From: Mycoplasmopsis phocirhinis
GTDB taxonomy: Bacteria > Bacillota_I > Bacilli_A > Mycoplasmatales > Metamycoplasmataceae
Assembly (NCBI RefSeq): GCF_004216495.1
Contig: NZ_CP034841.1
Span: 62,001 to 126,000, forward strand
Direction of reading: 5' to 3'
Length of the DNA: 64,000 nt
A model generated the notes under the pieces. That model was not told the origin of the DNA. It saw only the letters and a program-made list of their open reading frames with translations, and did not search any database. The position numbers and the translations under genes were made by a program. Below are positions 9,946 through 22,598 of this stretch, in pieces; position 1 is the first letter of the stretch, and each line of letters begins with the position of its first letter.

Positions 9946-11184
9946 TTAAATTGTTTTTAAAATAATCGTTTGTTTTTTGCCTTTTTTAAAAATAGCAAAT
10001 TTTGAATTATACTTGTGTGGATTGAATAAAGTTAATTCAGTCACAAATTCTTCATCAATTTTTAGGGCGTTATTTTGAATAAATTCTCTTGCTTCCCTTT
10101 TTGAAGCAATAAATTTATTTTTAATTAGATTTTGTACAATATTTTCATTAATAGCAATCTTTGAGACTGGTAAATATAATTCCATTTGCTCTAAATCTTG
10201 AACAGTTAGAGCTGAAGCATCAAATTTTTTATTAAATAAAATTTTTGTTATATTAACAGCAATTTTAGCCTCATCTTCGCCAAAAATATCCTTAACTACA
10301 TTAAAAGCAAGCGTTTGTTGAGCAAAACGTAAAGAAGTATTTTGCTGGTGTTTTATCATTATATTTTTAATATCTTCAACACTGATGAATGTTAATCATA
10401 AAAGAAGTTTTTGAACCATTTGTTCACTTTGGTTGTATAAATATTGATACATATTAAATGGTGAAGTTAATGTTTTGTCTAGTCACAAAGCACCTCCACC
10501 GGTGCTTTTACCAATTTTTTTACCATTTTCATCGGTTAATAAATCAAATGTAACACCAACAGCTTTAGAATTATTTTCACCTATTACTTTAGAAATCATG
10601 TCTAAACCAGTTGTAATATTTCCTCACTGATCGCTGCCGCCGATTTGAATCATTACATTTTTTTGTTTATATAATTCTAAAAAATCATAACCTTGAAGTA
10701 ATTGGTAACTAAATTCTGTAAACGATAGTCCTCTTTGAATACGAGATGAAACCGAGTCTTTAGCCAACATATATGATATGTTGATTAATTTTCCACCATC
10801 TCTTAAAAATTCTAAAACATTCATATTTTTATAGAAGTCGTAATTATCTAAAACACTCAAACCAATGTTTTGAAGTTGTTGTTTAATTCTGTTTTTGTTT
10901 TCAACTACTTCTTCATTGTTCAATAATACTCGCTCACTGTCTTTAAATGAAGGGTCACCAATCATTCCGGTTGCTCCGCCAACTAAAGCTATTGCGTCAA
11001 AACCGGCTAGTTGAAATCTTTTTAAAGTAGTCATTAGTAAATAATTACCTAAATGTAAACTTTTAGCGGTTGGATCAAAACCGCCATATACAGCTGTTTG
11101 TGTAGGATTTAGCTTGTTAAATTTTTCTAAATTGCTTATTTGTTTTAAAATACCTCTTTGCTTTAATTCTTCAATAATATTCAT
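9946..11184 (-). CDS. tyrS: Tyrosyl-tRNA synthetase
   Basis: This class I synthetase charges tRNA-Tyr. The 412-residue product has YGGFDPTAKSLHLGNYL, where HLGN is the HIGH motif, then the Tyr-pocket block QLLQGYDFLELY with the following IGGSDQWGN region. KIGKSTGGGALWLDK is the KMSKS-equivalent KFGKS loop. A C-terminal S4-like RNA-binding domain ends the protein (REAREFIQNNALKIDEEF). Several Trp are TGA. It follows the tRNA-binding-domain gene by 14 nt, and the tRNA-Thr lies just downstream. Confidence 0.97.
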
Positions 11185-11198
11185 TACTTCTCCATAAT

Positions 11199-11843
11199 TT
11201 AAGTGATTAATTCTGTATAAATTGTTTCAATGTTTTTCCCAAGATATTGATTAATATTTGGCATATTTAATAAATTATTATTATTACATTGTTCATCTTC
11301 TACATTTAATGGTAAAGAATCAATACTACACAGCATTCCTTCACTTAATACTCCCATTACTTCGTTTTGTTTAATTATATTTCCGCTAGGAGTTATTGAA
11401 CCATCCATATACCAAGCAAAATATTTGTTTTCGGTCGTGTATAAAGTGTTGGTAATTATTGTTTTTTTGTAGCAGCCAAAATCAACATCTAAAATGTATA
11501 ATTTTTCACTTTTAGGATGTACACTTCTTTTGATTATTTGGCCAATTTTAATATTTGCGTTGTCTTCAAAAATAAATAAAACATTAGTGTTTTGTTTGAT
11601 TATATTTAGAATTTCATCAACAAATTGATAGTCTGGAATAGAAAATTGTTTTTGTGTTAAATTGTTGTTTTTTGAGAATAAAATAACAGAAGATACTCTT
11701 AAATCCTTATCGTTTGCATAATTTATTGTGAATTTATAATCTTTTGTATCAAGAACTAAATATACATCACTTTGAATTGAAGAATTAAAAATTAATTCAA
11801 AAGTATTTTTAAATTCTTTATTGTAGTTAAATAACATTGCCAT
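11199..11843 (-). CDS. YtpR-like protein with EMAP/tRNA-binding domain
   Basis: This 214-residue protein has a variable N-terminal half followed by an OB-fold tRNA-binding domain of the kind found in YtpR, the PheT N-terminus and MetRS C-termini. The diagnostic stretch is IGQIIKRSVHPKSEKLYILDVDFG, and the domain ends with LSEGMLCS, the usual G(M/V)xSxGM(I/L) strand. The family is thought to bind tRNA or similar RNA, but the biological role is not settled. It sits 14 nt upstream of tyrS on the same strand, which fits a translation role. There is no signal peptide. Confidence 0.8.
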   Translation of the reverse strand: MAMLFNYNKEFKNTFELIFNSSIQSDVYLVLDTKDYKFTINYANDKDLRVSSVILFSKNNNLTQKQFSIPDYQFVDEILNIIKQNTNVLFIFEDNANIKIGQIIKRSVHPKSEKLYILDVDFGCYKKTIITNTLYTTENKYFAWYMDGSITPSGNIIKQNEVMGVLSEGMLCSIDSLPLNVEDEQCNNNNLLNMPNINQYLGKNIETIYTELIT

Positions 11844-11917
11844 AATGTTTTAATTATATATTAAATTTCAAATTTATATTAATAAGCATATTTAATGAAA
11901 TTTGTGTAAATTTATTG

Positions 11918-11943
11918 AAAAAAGACACATGAATGTGTCTTTT
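11918..11943 (-). terminator. Rho-independent terminator after pdhD
   Basis: A 9-bp hairpin (AAGACACA paired with TGTGTCTT, loop about 4 nt) is followed on the minus strand by a T run. It lies 10 nt past the pdhD stop. Confidence 0.8.
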
Positions 11944-11952
11944 AACTAATTA

Positions 11953-13482
<1,530 letters not shown>

Positions 13483-13560
13483 TTAATAAAAAAATGTCCA
13501 AAGTTGAGTTCAATTTGCACATTAATTTATAAATTAACATAAAACACTTATAATTAATAT

Positions 13561-14115
13561 ATGTCAAATATAGTTGAAGTTAAAATTGAGATCCAAAAAG
13601 GGTCTAATATAAAATATGAATTTGACCGAGCAGATGGTCAAATTCACGTTGATAGAATATTGAGAGGAGATTTTGTTTATCCTGCTAATTATGGCTTTAT
13701 TCCTAATGCACTAGATTGAGACGGTGATGAATTAGATGTTTTAGTGTATTCGGCTGAAAATTTTATTCCAGGTTCGGTATTGAATGCCCGTATTATTGGA
13801 GCGATGAAAATGATCGATTCAGGCGAAACAGACACTAAACTAATTGCAGTACACGCAGATGATTATAGATTAGATGCTATTACTGAATTATCGCATTTAC
13901 CAGATCCATTTTTAAAAAATATTGAAATGTTTTTCAATAATTATAAAAACTGAAAAAAACCAGGTGCTTCTAAAGTATTAGGTTTTGAAAATGTAGATTG
14001 AGCTTTACAAGAATTACAAGAGTGTCGTGAATTAATGAATGAATATGGAATTTTAGCAAAAGATGAATTTGTAAATAAAATGAAACAATTACATCCCGAA
14101 AAATACGAAGCATAG
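13561..14115 (+). CDS. ppa: Inorganic pyrophosphatase, family I
   Basis: This cytosolic enzyme hydrolyses the pyrophosphate released in nucleic-acid synthesis and tRNA charging. The 184-residue length is standard for soluble family I enzymes. Conserved elements include [27 protein letters not shown] and the metal-binding DGDELDVLV (commonly DGDPLDVLV), then the K-x-W-K segment near residue 140 with a TGA Trp. A terminator hairpin overlaps the stop codon, so rbfA downstream likely has its own promoter or depends on read-through. Confidence 0.97.
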
Positions 14116-14130
14116 AGTTCTATGCTTTTT
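14108..14130 (+). terminator. Terminator overlapping the ppa stop codon
   Basis: The arms AAGCATA and TATGCTT with a 6-nt loop are followed by a T run. The TAG stop of ppa lies in the hairpin. Confidence 0.7.
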
Positions 14131-14161
14131 CAATAAAATTCTTAAAATTAGAAAGGTATTT

Positions 14162-14497
14162 ATGAGCAAAAGTATTAATACATTAAGAAAAGAATCACAA
14201 TTAAAATCTATGATAGCTCAAATTGTTACAAATGAATTAACAAATGTTAATATTATTAATCCTACTGTCATTGATTGTGAATTATCTCCAGATTCTTCAC
14301 ATGCTAAAATTTATGTAAGTTTTAGTGAAAAATCGCAAAATGGCATTCAAGCAATTAAAAATGCTACTGGTTATATTAGAAAAGTGTTGTCAAGTTCACT
14401 TAATTGACGCAAAATACCCCAAATTCATTTTGAGCTTGATCGTGTAATTGATGATGCAATGAGAATAGAAAAAATACTTAAAGATATCAAAAACTAA
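14162..14497 (+). CDS. rbfA: Ribosome-binding factor A
   Basis: RbfA assists late 30S maturation at the 16S rRNA 5' end. The 111-residue KH-fold protein has the family N-terminus (IAQIVTNELTNVNI), the strand DSSHAKIYVSF and the C-terminal helix and strand NWRKIPQIHFELDRVIDDAMRIEKIL, which ends in the typical D-x-(S/A)xxxxxxI pattern. One TGA Trp lies at 14405. An AGAAAGG ribosome site precedes the ATG. It is followed at once by a strong bidirectional terminator. Confidence 0.94.
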
Positions 14498-14524
14498 AAG
14501 CCTTATCTAGAGGCTTTTAGTTTT
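14491..14524. terminator. Bidirectional terminator between rbfA and a lipoprotein gene
   Basis: The 13-nt arms AAACTAAAAGCCT and AGGCTTTTAGTTT are separated by 7 nt, with A and T runs on both sides. It can end rbfA (+) and the convergent lipoprotein gene (-). Confidence 0.85.
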
Positions 14525-14530
14525 AAGTTA

Positions 14531-15193
14531 TTAAAAGAATACATCACGACTATTCTCAATGTTAGCATCACTAAATACTATTTTTTGAGTTCCGTCTTTT
14601 TTATAGAAAATAAAAGTGTAATATTTCCCTTTTTCAAGTTTATTGTTATCTCTGAATTCCCATTGTAATTTACGTTTAACTGGATCGTTTTCTGAAACAT
14701 TATCATCGGCAGTAGTTGTTGCAAATTTAACTACTGGTTGGTTAACATTTGATAAAGTATTATCATTTGGGCCTACTACTTCAGTTGCGATTGCTACTCA
14801 TTCGCCTGTTAAACCTCTAACAGGTGAATGGTGCAAACCAATTCTAAATACTCCTTCACTATCAAATTGATTTTCGCTTCTTGCTGCTGGGAATAATAAT
14901 GTGCGCACTTCTATATTTTCAGATAAAGGAGCAACTCCGTATTTTGTAGGGTCAATTTTATAATTAGTTGTTTGTTTTTTGTGTTCTGATAATGTACTTG
15001 TTAATTTTGGAGTTTGGGTTGTTGTTTTTTGGTCAGTTTTTACTTTCACATCTGTGCTAGTGCTTGCTGAAGTGTCGGTTTTTGCTTCTTCAGCAGGTTT
15101 ATTTTCATCTTTTTTCGGTGAGCATGAAACTACTGCTGCAACAGGCAAAATACTACCTGCAAAAATTGATGCGTATTTTAGAATTTTTTTCAT
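14531..15193 (-). CDS. Lipoprotein, paralogue 1 of a tandem pair
   Basis: This is a 220-residue predicted lipoprotein. Basic MKK, a hydrophobic core and the lipobox AAVVSC (Cys near residue 23) indicate lipidation and surface display. A Thr/Lys/Asp-rich linker (about residues 25-70) precedes a conserved domain of about 150 residues beginning KIDPTKYGVAPLSENI and containing LLFPAARSENQFDSEGVFRIGLHH. The same domain is in the next gene upstream (15338-15910), so the two arose by duplication. The linker is much longer here. An AGAAAGGAAAA-type site precedes the ATG. The domain's function is unknown to me. Confidence 0.88.
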
Positions 15194-15299
15194 ATTTTTC
15201 CTTTCTATTAACTTTATGAAAATATTATACGAAAAAAAAATTAAAAGCAAAAAATGATTTTTTAGCATTTTTTTACTTTAATAATTCGTTTTTTGTAAA

Positions 15300-15327
15300 A
15301 AAATAAAAACTCAGGAATGCCTGAGAT
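15300..15327 (-). terminator. Terminator after lipoprotein paralogue 2
   Basis: CTCAGG pairs with CCTGAG around an AATG loop, and a T-rich run follows on the minus strand. It separates the two tandem lipoprotein genes into independent transcripts. Confidence 0.75.
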
Positions 15328-15337
15328 TTTATTTATT

Positions 15338-15910
15338 TTAATTAAATGTATCTAAACTATTGTTAATGTTGTGGTTACTGAATACTATTTTTTCTGTCCC
15401 ATCTGTTTTGTAGAAAATAAATGTGTATCATTTACCTTTAGTTAGAGCATTTTCACCAGTGAATTCTCATTGTAATTTACGAATTGTTGGGTGTTCTTCG
15501 GAAACATCAGTTCTAGCAGTTGCTTTTGCAGTTTTAACAACTGGATTTTCAATATTTGATAAAGTGTTATCGTGTTCACCAACTACTTCAGTTGCAATTG
15601 CGATTCAATCACCTGTAATACCACGAGTTGGACGGTGGTGTAAACCAATTCTAAATACTCCTTCACTGTTAAAGCCGTTTTCGCCTCTTGCAGCAGGAAA
15701 TAATAATGTTCGAGTTATAATATCACTAGCTAGGGTAGCAACTCCATATTTTGTTGGGTCGATTTTTTGGTTAGTTGTTGTTAGATTTTTTTGTTGCAAT
15801 TTTTCATTTGGGAATAATGGTTGTTTTCTTGTAGGTGCACATGACACTACTGCTGCAACTGGTAAAATGGTACCTGCAAATACTGCTGAATATTTTAGAA
15901 ATTTTTTCAT
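15338..15910 (-). CDS. Lipoprotein, paralogue 2 of a tandem pair
   Basis: This is a 190-residue predicted lipoprotein with the same signal (MKKFLKYSAVFAGTILPVAAVVSC) and a short linker. The same C-terminal domain begins KIDPTKYGVATLASDI and carries LLFPAARGENGFNSEGVFRIGLHH, then W-rich segments (TGA Trp) and KGKWYTFIFYKTDGTEKIVFSN. It differs from paralogue 1 mainly in the linker, a pattern common in mycoplasma surface families. Each copy has its own ribosome site and its own terminator. Function is unknown; the domain has no catalytic motif I can identify. Confidence 0.88.
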
Positions 15911-15966
15911 ATTTTTCCTTTCGTTTTTTTTACGCAAAAATTATATACAAAAATTTAGAAAAAAAC

Positions 15967-16012
15967 AAAAAATGCTTTTATGTAGATTATTTACATTTAA
16001 AAAGCATTTTTT
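15967..16012 (-). terminator. Terminator after parC
   Basis: A long A/T-rich hairpin (AAAAAATGCTTTT with AAAAAGCATTTTTT, inner arms ATGTA/TTACAT) lies just after the parC stop and ends in a T run on the minus strand. Confidence 0.75.
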
Positions 16013-16019
16013 GTATAAA

Positions 16020-18590
16020 TTATTCAATTTCGTATTTTTTTAAAATAGCATCTACATCCATATCTAATACATTATCTAATTCATTTTCGGTTTCTATATT
16101 ACTCTTTATATTTTTTTTAGACATTTCAATGGTGTTGTTAGATTTAGTTTCATTAGCTATGCAACCAAAATAAAAAGAGGTATTTAATATATTTGGAACA
16201 GCAATTTTATTAAAATTTTCTAGAGTAGTTGAGATTGGATATGACGAAATATTTTCAATTATTGTTTCATTATTGTTGTTTTTAACAAATATTTTATCAC
16301 TTTGACTTTGAGTTAACATTTGTTGGATTATTAATTGTTTAGTTTTAAGTTGATTAAATAAAGGTTTTCCCAAATGTTTTTTAGAGACTTTGGCTATATC
16401 TTTTTGATTAATGCGTTTAATGTATTTTTCATTAGCTATGATGTTAATTATTTCATTTTTTTGTACTAAAGCAAAATCAGCAATTTCATCTTTTCCTGAT
16501 AAAAAACACGCTTTAACACCGGATGCTTTAAGTCCATAAATTTGTAATTCATCTTCATCATACATTGAAGCCAAACCTTTTTTTGTGGCAATTAAAATTT
16601 GTTTATTACCATCTGAAAGTTTAGCATTTACTAACTGGTCATCATCTTTGAGTTGTAAAGCTATAAAAGTTTTGTTATTACGAGAGACATAAAAATCTTT
16701 TAATATAACTCGCTTTCCTTGACCTTGCCGACTAAATAGACAAATGTAATTTTTTGCCTCAAAATTCGAAACAGCAATTACCGATACAACTTCTTCACCA
16801 GGCAATAATTCAACAAAATCAGATAAATGAAAACCATATTCTTTTCATTTGCTTTCATTAGTTTTATAAACTGGTATTAATGCATAATTTCCTAAATTAC
16901 TAAAAACCAATAAATGGTGAGTAGTATTAACATTATTGTAAAAAACAATACGATCCTCTTCTTTAATACCAAACGTTGTTCAATCACTATTTTGACCAAT
17001 TTTTAAGTTAAATCTTTTGATGTATCCGTGTTTAGTAATCAATATTATTACATCTTCGTTAGTCACTAGATTTAATTCATCATATTTGATTTTTATTTGT
17101 TCTTCGTTTATTTGTGTGCGACGATCAATTCCAAATTCTTGTTTAATTGCTTTTAATAATTCAATTATTCATAAGTCGAATTTACTTGGATGTTTTAATA
17201 ACATCTCACATTGTTTGATTAGTTTTTCTAATTCATTTTTTTCTGCAATAAAAGCTGCTTTATCAGTTTTTGAAAGTCTATATAACCTTAATTCTGCTAT
17301 GGCTGTGGCTTGATTTAGCGTAAAATTAAAATGTTTAATTAAATTTTCAACAACACCTTGTTTGCCATTTTCGCTATTCTTAATAACTTGAATTATTTCA
17401 TCGCTAATTTCAGAAACTTTAATAAAACCTTCAACAATTTCTAAACGTGCTTTATATTTAGCTAGATTAAATTTTAAAGTTTTAGTTTTAATATCTTTAA
17501 CATGACAAATATATTCGCCTAATAATTGACGTAAATTGCACAATGTTGGTGAATTATTGACAATAGCTACACTATTTACGTTGTAATAAATTTGAAGTTC
17601 GGTTTTTTGCAGCAAAAAATTGATAATTGTGTCTATATCTGCGTCTTTTTCTAGATTAATAATAATACTAATTCCATCTCGATCTGACATGTCTTTAACA
17701 TCAATTAAGCCATTAACATTGCCATTTGATATTAAGATATCTATATCTCTAACTAATTTAGCTTTAATTACACCATATGGAATTTCATTTATTTCAATAA
17801 TTTTATTGTTTTTATTCTCTTGAATTGTATATTTTGACACTAAAACTATTCGACCTTTACCGGTATTAAATGCATCTTTAATTCCTTGAGTACCATAAAT
17901 TACACCACCAGTAGGAAAATCAGGACCTTTAATAAATTGCATTAGTTCAGGAATTGAAATTGTTGGATTTTTAATTAATTCTATTGCTGCATCAATTATT
18001 TCTTTTAAATTATGAGGTGGCATATCAGTAGCATAACCAGATGCAATACCTTTTGCTCCGTTTAATAATAAATTTGGTATTATTGAAGGAAAAACAATCG
18101 GTTCTTTTTCACTATCGTCAAAATTAGGAGCGTATTTAACAGTATTTTTTTTCAAATCCCCCAGAATATACTCACTAATTTTAGCTAATCTAACTTCTGT
18201 ATAACGCATGGCGGCTGCTGGGTCATCATCAATACTACCAACATTACCATGCATTTCGATTAGAGTATGACCTATTTTTCAATCTTGAGCCATTCTAACC
18301 ATCGCCTCATAGATAGAACTATCACCGTGGGGATGATATTTACCAATTACATCACCAACAACTCTGGCAGATTTTTTGAAAGGTTTATTAGCAAATAAAC
18401 CTAATTCACTCATCGAATAAAGAATTCTACGTTGAACTGGTTTTAAACCATCACGCACATCCGGTAAAGCTCGCTGCTGAATAATGTATTTTGAGTATTT
18501 ACTGAAGCGATCGGCAATTATTGAATCAATATTTTCAGAAATAATGTTATCAACTATTTTATCTATTTTTATTTTATTTTTTTCGTTCAT
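16020..18590 (-). CDS. parC: DNA topoisomerase IV subunit A
   Basis: ParC is the DNA-cleaving subunit of topoisomerase IV, which unlinks daughter chromosomes. The 856-residue protein has the quinolone-region motif [21 protein letters not shown] with Ser at both hot-spot positions, and [19 protein letters not shown] carrying the catalytic Tyr. The IDDDPAAA form is ParC-like rather than GyrA-like. A coiled-coil gate and a C-terminal beta-pinwheel region follow. The ATG at 18590 is chosen because AAAGG lies 5 nt upstream; a GTG two codons earlier is possible. It starts 10 nt after the parE stop. Confidence 0.96.
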
Positions 18591-18600
18591 AAACACCTTT

Positions 18601-20514
18601 CTATATTTGATAATCGTCTTCTAAACTGAATTCAACATTTGCGTTTATTCAATCTTTTCGTGGTTCAGCATTATCTCCCATTAAAGTAGATACTCGTCTT
18701 TCGGCTAAAGTTACATCATTAATTTTTACTTGAATTAAAGTTCTTGTTTGTGGATTCATTGTGGTTTCTCAAATTTGATCTGCATTCATTTCACCTAAAC
18801 CTTTATAACGTTGAATTTCGGCGTTTTTAAATGTACTTTTTTGCATAATTTCTTTTAGTTCAATTTCATCTCAAGCATAAATTATGTTTTTTCTGTTTTT
18901 TGTACTTGTTATTTTAAATAATGGAGGTAGAGCGATATAAACCATACCAGCGTCTACAAGATGACGCATATGTCTAAAGAAAAAAGTAAGTAATAATATT
19001 TGAATGTGTGCTCCATCAGTATCGGCATCAGTCATGATAACTACTTTTCCATACTGACTTTTTTTAATATCAAAATCTTCACCAACACCTGCCCCAATTG
19101 TATTTATTATTGTTGCAATTTCTTCATTTTTTAATATTTCATATAATCTTGCTTTTTCAGTGTTTAAAACTTTCCCACGTAAAGGTAATATTGCCTGAAA
19201 TTTTCTATCTCTTCCTTTTTTGGCAGTACCCCCAGCTGAATCACCTTCAACCAAAAATAACTCTTTTTCAACTGCTATTTTTGATTGAGCTGGAGTTAAT
19301 TTTCCACTTAAAATTTGTTTTTCTTTTAAAGCATTTTTATTTGATCTTGCTTCAGCCCGTGCACGTCGAGCAGAGGCACGTGCTTCTGCTGCTTTTTTAA
19401 TTTTATCTAGTATTTTTTTAACCAGAGGTTTATTTTCAACACTTCATATTTTAAGATGTTTTAAGGCAATTTCTTCAACAGCACTTTTAGCTTCAGGACT
19501 ACCCAGTTTTTCTTTTGTTTGACTGACAAATTCAAGATATTTTTCAGGAATTTTAACACTCAAAATTATGGTTAATCCTTCTCTGATATCATCGCCGTCA
19601 AAGGTATTTTTACCTTTAATTATTTTTTCATCCATTGCTATTTCGTTGAATGTTTTTGTTAAAGCTGACTTAAGTCCTGTTTCGTGTGTTCCACCATCTC
19701 TTGTTTTAACATTATTTACAAATGATAATATTGTTTCATTGTAACTTTCTGTGTATTGAAAACCACATTCAACCTCAATATCTCTTTTTGTTTCTTTAAA
19801 AGTAAAAATTTCACCAATTGTCTTTTTAGAATCATTCATATATTCAACAAAAGCACTAATTCCGTTTTCGTATTTGAATTCAGTGTGTTGCTCTTTAATT
19901 TCATCAATTAAAATTATTTTTAAACCAGCTATTAAAAAACTACTTTCCCTTAAGCGCTCTGAAATTTTTTCATAGTTAAATTTTGATTTTTTAAACATTT
20001 CATAGTTTGGTCAAAACTCTACTTTAGTGCCTCGTTCTTTGGTTTTGCCAATTGATTTGGTTTTTTGTGTAATTTCACCACCGTTTTCAAATATAGTTTC
20101 ATACATTGAACCATCTTTATAAACAGTTGCTATTAATTTATTACTTAAAGCATTTACTACAGAAGCTCCAACTCCATGTAAGCCACCAGAAGTTTTGTAA
20201 GCACTATCATCAAATTTACCACCAGTATGCAATTCTGTAAAAACTCGCTCAACAGCAGTTTTACCTGTTTTAGTTTTACCAACCGGTATTCCACGACCAT
20301 TATCTTTTACAATTACAGAACCATTTTTTGTTAAAATCACTGAAATAACATTAGCAAAACCTGCTAATGCTTCGTCAATAGAATTATCTACAATTTCTCA
20401 AATTAAATGATGAAGTCCATTGATATCAGTGCTTCCAATATACATACCTGGACGTTTGCGAACTGCTTCTAAACCTTTTAACTGTTGAATACTATTTTCG
20501 TCATATTTTCGCAT
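18601..20514 (-). CDS. parE: DNA topoisomerase IV subunit B
   Basis: ParE is the ATPase subunit of topoisomerase IV. The 637-residue protein has the GHKL ATP-binding motifs ([39 protein letters not shown]), a transducer region, and the TOPRIM motifs [15 protein letters not shown] and DADTDGAHI. The phrase [13 protein letters not shown] is typical of ParE rather than GyrB. The parE-parC order with a 10-nt gap supports an operon. It starts about 110 nt from the divergent cysS, and the gap between them should hold both promoters. Confidence 0.96.
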
Positions 20515-20614
20515 ATTTTAATAATACTATTTTTTCTATTTATTGCTTATGAGATAATTTTGGTATCTAAAAATGATTTATTCGTAGTTTTAAATATTAT
20601 TCTTACTTATTCTA

Positions 20615-20620
20615 TATAAT
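20615..20620 (+). promoter_or_regulatory. -10 box of cysS implying a near-leaderless transcript
   Basis: A perfect TATAAT lies 8 nt before the second candidate ATG (20628) and overlaps the first (20619). Transcription would begin at about 20627, so the mRNA would start at or next to the AUG. No Shine-Dalgarno is present. Confidence 0.5.
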
Positions 20621-20627
20621 GTTAAAT

Positions 20628-21857
20628 ATGTTAAAAATTTATTTATGTGGTCCTACAGTTTATAATACCCCACACATTGGTAATTTAAGACCAATTACGA
20701 CAATGGATTTAGTTTTAAAGGCTCACAAATTCTTAGGAAATGATTTTACATTTATTCACAATATTACTGATATTGATGACAAAATAATTGATAGAGCAAT
20801 TGAACTTAATACTACCGAAAGACATATTAGTGAAACTTATACTAAAGAATATTTAGCATTACTAGATATGTTAAACATTAACACAATTACTCATATTGAA
20901 AAAGTAACTGATAATATTGATTTAATTGCTGAATATATTGAAAATTTAGTTAAAAATAAGCACGCCTACGTTGATGAACAAGGCAATGTTTGATTTGATA
21001 TTTTAAAAAATATAGATAATTACGGTGAAGTTTCTGGTCAAAATATTGAAAAAATGATTTTTGAAGATGATTTTGATTCAAAAAAATTTAAAGGTGACTT
21101 TGCTTTATGAAAAAAAACAACAAAGGGAGTTAAATTTTGGTCTAAATTTGGAATGGGGAGACCTGGTTGACATAGTGAATGTTGTGCTTTAATTGCCAAA
21201 CATTTTGGTTCTAATGGTGTAGATATTCACGGAGGAGGAATGGATTTAGCATTTCCGCACCATGAAAACGAAAATATTCAACATTACGCAAGTTTTGGGA
21301 TGAGCATAACAACAAAATGATACCGAAATGGTCAAATTAATCTTGACGGTGTTAAAATGTCTAAATCTTTAGGTAATGTAGTAAGCGTGAATGATTTTTT
21401 TGACAAATACGGAGTTGAAATTTATAAACTTATGTTATTAACAACCAAATTTACAGCTTCTATTAATCTTACCAATGAATTAATGTTAAATTTAAAAACA
21501 ATAGAAACAAAATACAAAAAAATAATTTTTAAAATTTATGCTAAATTTGGAACCAATTTAAAGCAAAATGATAATTTCAAATTAAGAACAATTTTTAGTG
21601 CATTAGCAAATTATGATTTTGCTAAATACAATTTAATGTTAAATGAGGAAATTAAATTATTTAATAAGGATCAATTAGAAGAAAACGCTTTGAATATTCA
21701 CACAATTATTAACACTATTCATCCTTCTTTATGTGAATTGAATCTATATCACGAAATATTAGAAGTTTACAAAAAATGACGAGTTTTTATTGAAAAAAAA
21801 GACTACAAAAATGCTGATAGATTAAGAGAACAATTGATTAAAAGTGGTTTATATTAA
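20628..21857 (+). CDS. cysS: Cysteinyl-tRNA synthetase
   Basis: This class I synthetase charges tRNA-Cys. It has [15 protein letters not shown] (first zinc Cys and the HIGH equivalent), [20 protein letters not shown] and [15 protein letters not shown] (remaining zinc ligands), and VKMSKSLGN (KMSKS). At 409 residues it is shorter than usual: the protein starts right at the first catalytic strand without the usual 20-25-residue N-terminal extension, and the C-terminal domain is small. I chose ATG 20628 because a TATAAT ends 7 nt before it; ATG 20619 would lie in that -10 box. Several Trp are TGA. cysS-rlmB adjacency is as in Firmicutes. Confidence 0.94.
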
Positions 21858-21880
21858 CAATTATTGAACAGGAATATAAT

Positions 21881-22597
21881 ATGAAAAAAAATGTTAAGAA
21901 AATAGAAAAATTAATATTGTGAGGGAAAAATTCAATTAATGATGCAATTATAAATAAGTTTCCACTGGAAACTATTTATGTAAATTCAACTAAACTCTCA
22001 CAAAAATTACAACAACAAACCACAGTTCCAGTGCATATTAAAAATAATGATTTTTTTAACGAAATAACAAATGAAAATCATCAAGGAATTATTGCAATTT
22101 TGAAATATTTTCCTATCCACGAATTAAACACAATTCAGCGTGATAAACCACAAAATGTGTTAGTTTTAGATCATATTCAAGATCCTCACAATTTAGGGGC
22201 AATTATAAGAACTGCCAACGCATTCGGTATATCTCATATTATTATTTCAAAAGATAGAAGTGCCGACATCACTTCAACTGTTTTAAAAATAAGCTCTGGA
22301 GGCTTTATAGGAATAAAATTTATCAAAGTTAACAACATTGTAGCTGCTCTTAAAAGATTGAAAAATATTGGCTATTGAATATATTCATCAGCATTGGATA
22401 AAACTGCTTTGAACTTTGATAAATTAGAGTATAACAAACCCAGTGTTTTAATTATTGGAAATGAAGCTAAAGGTGTAAGTCAACCTGTGTTAAATCAATC
22501 AGATGTGATCGTTTATATTCCTCAATATGGTAGTGTACAATCATTAAATGTTTCTGTAGCTGCCGGTTTGTTGATTCATCAAATAACAAAGAGGTAA
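21881..22597 (+). CDS. rlmB: SpoU/TrmH-family 23S rRNA ribose 2'-O-methyltransferase (RlmB type)
   Basis: This enzyme methylates a ribose in 23S rRNA using S-adenosylmethionine. The 238-residue protein has an N-terminal L30e-like substrate domain starting LILWGKNSINDAI (Trp as TGA), then the three knot motifs: DPHNLGAIIRTANAFG, IIGNEAKGVSQ and the C-terminal IPQYGSVQSLNVSVAAGLLIHQ. The placement after cysS matches the conserved cysS-(mrnC)-rlmB order; mrnC is absent here. The exact target nucleotide (Gm2251 in E. coli) is inferred by family only. Confidence 0.9.
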
Positions 22598-22598
22598 A

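Noticed and set aside
15835-16173. Plus-strand ORF across the parC end and lipoprotein start
   Set aside because: It overlaps two well-supported minus-strand genes and a terminator, and has no similarity to any family.
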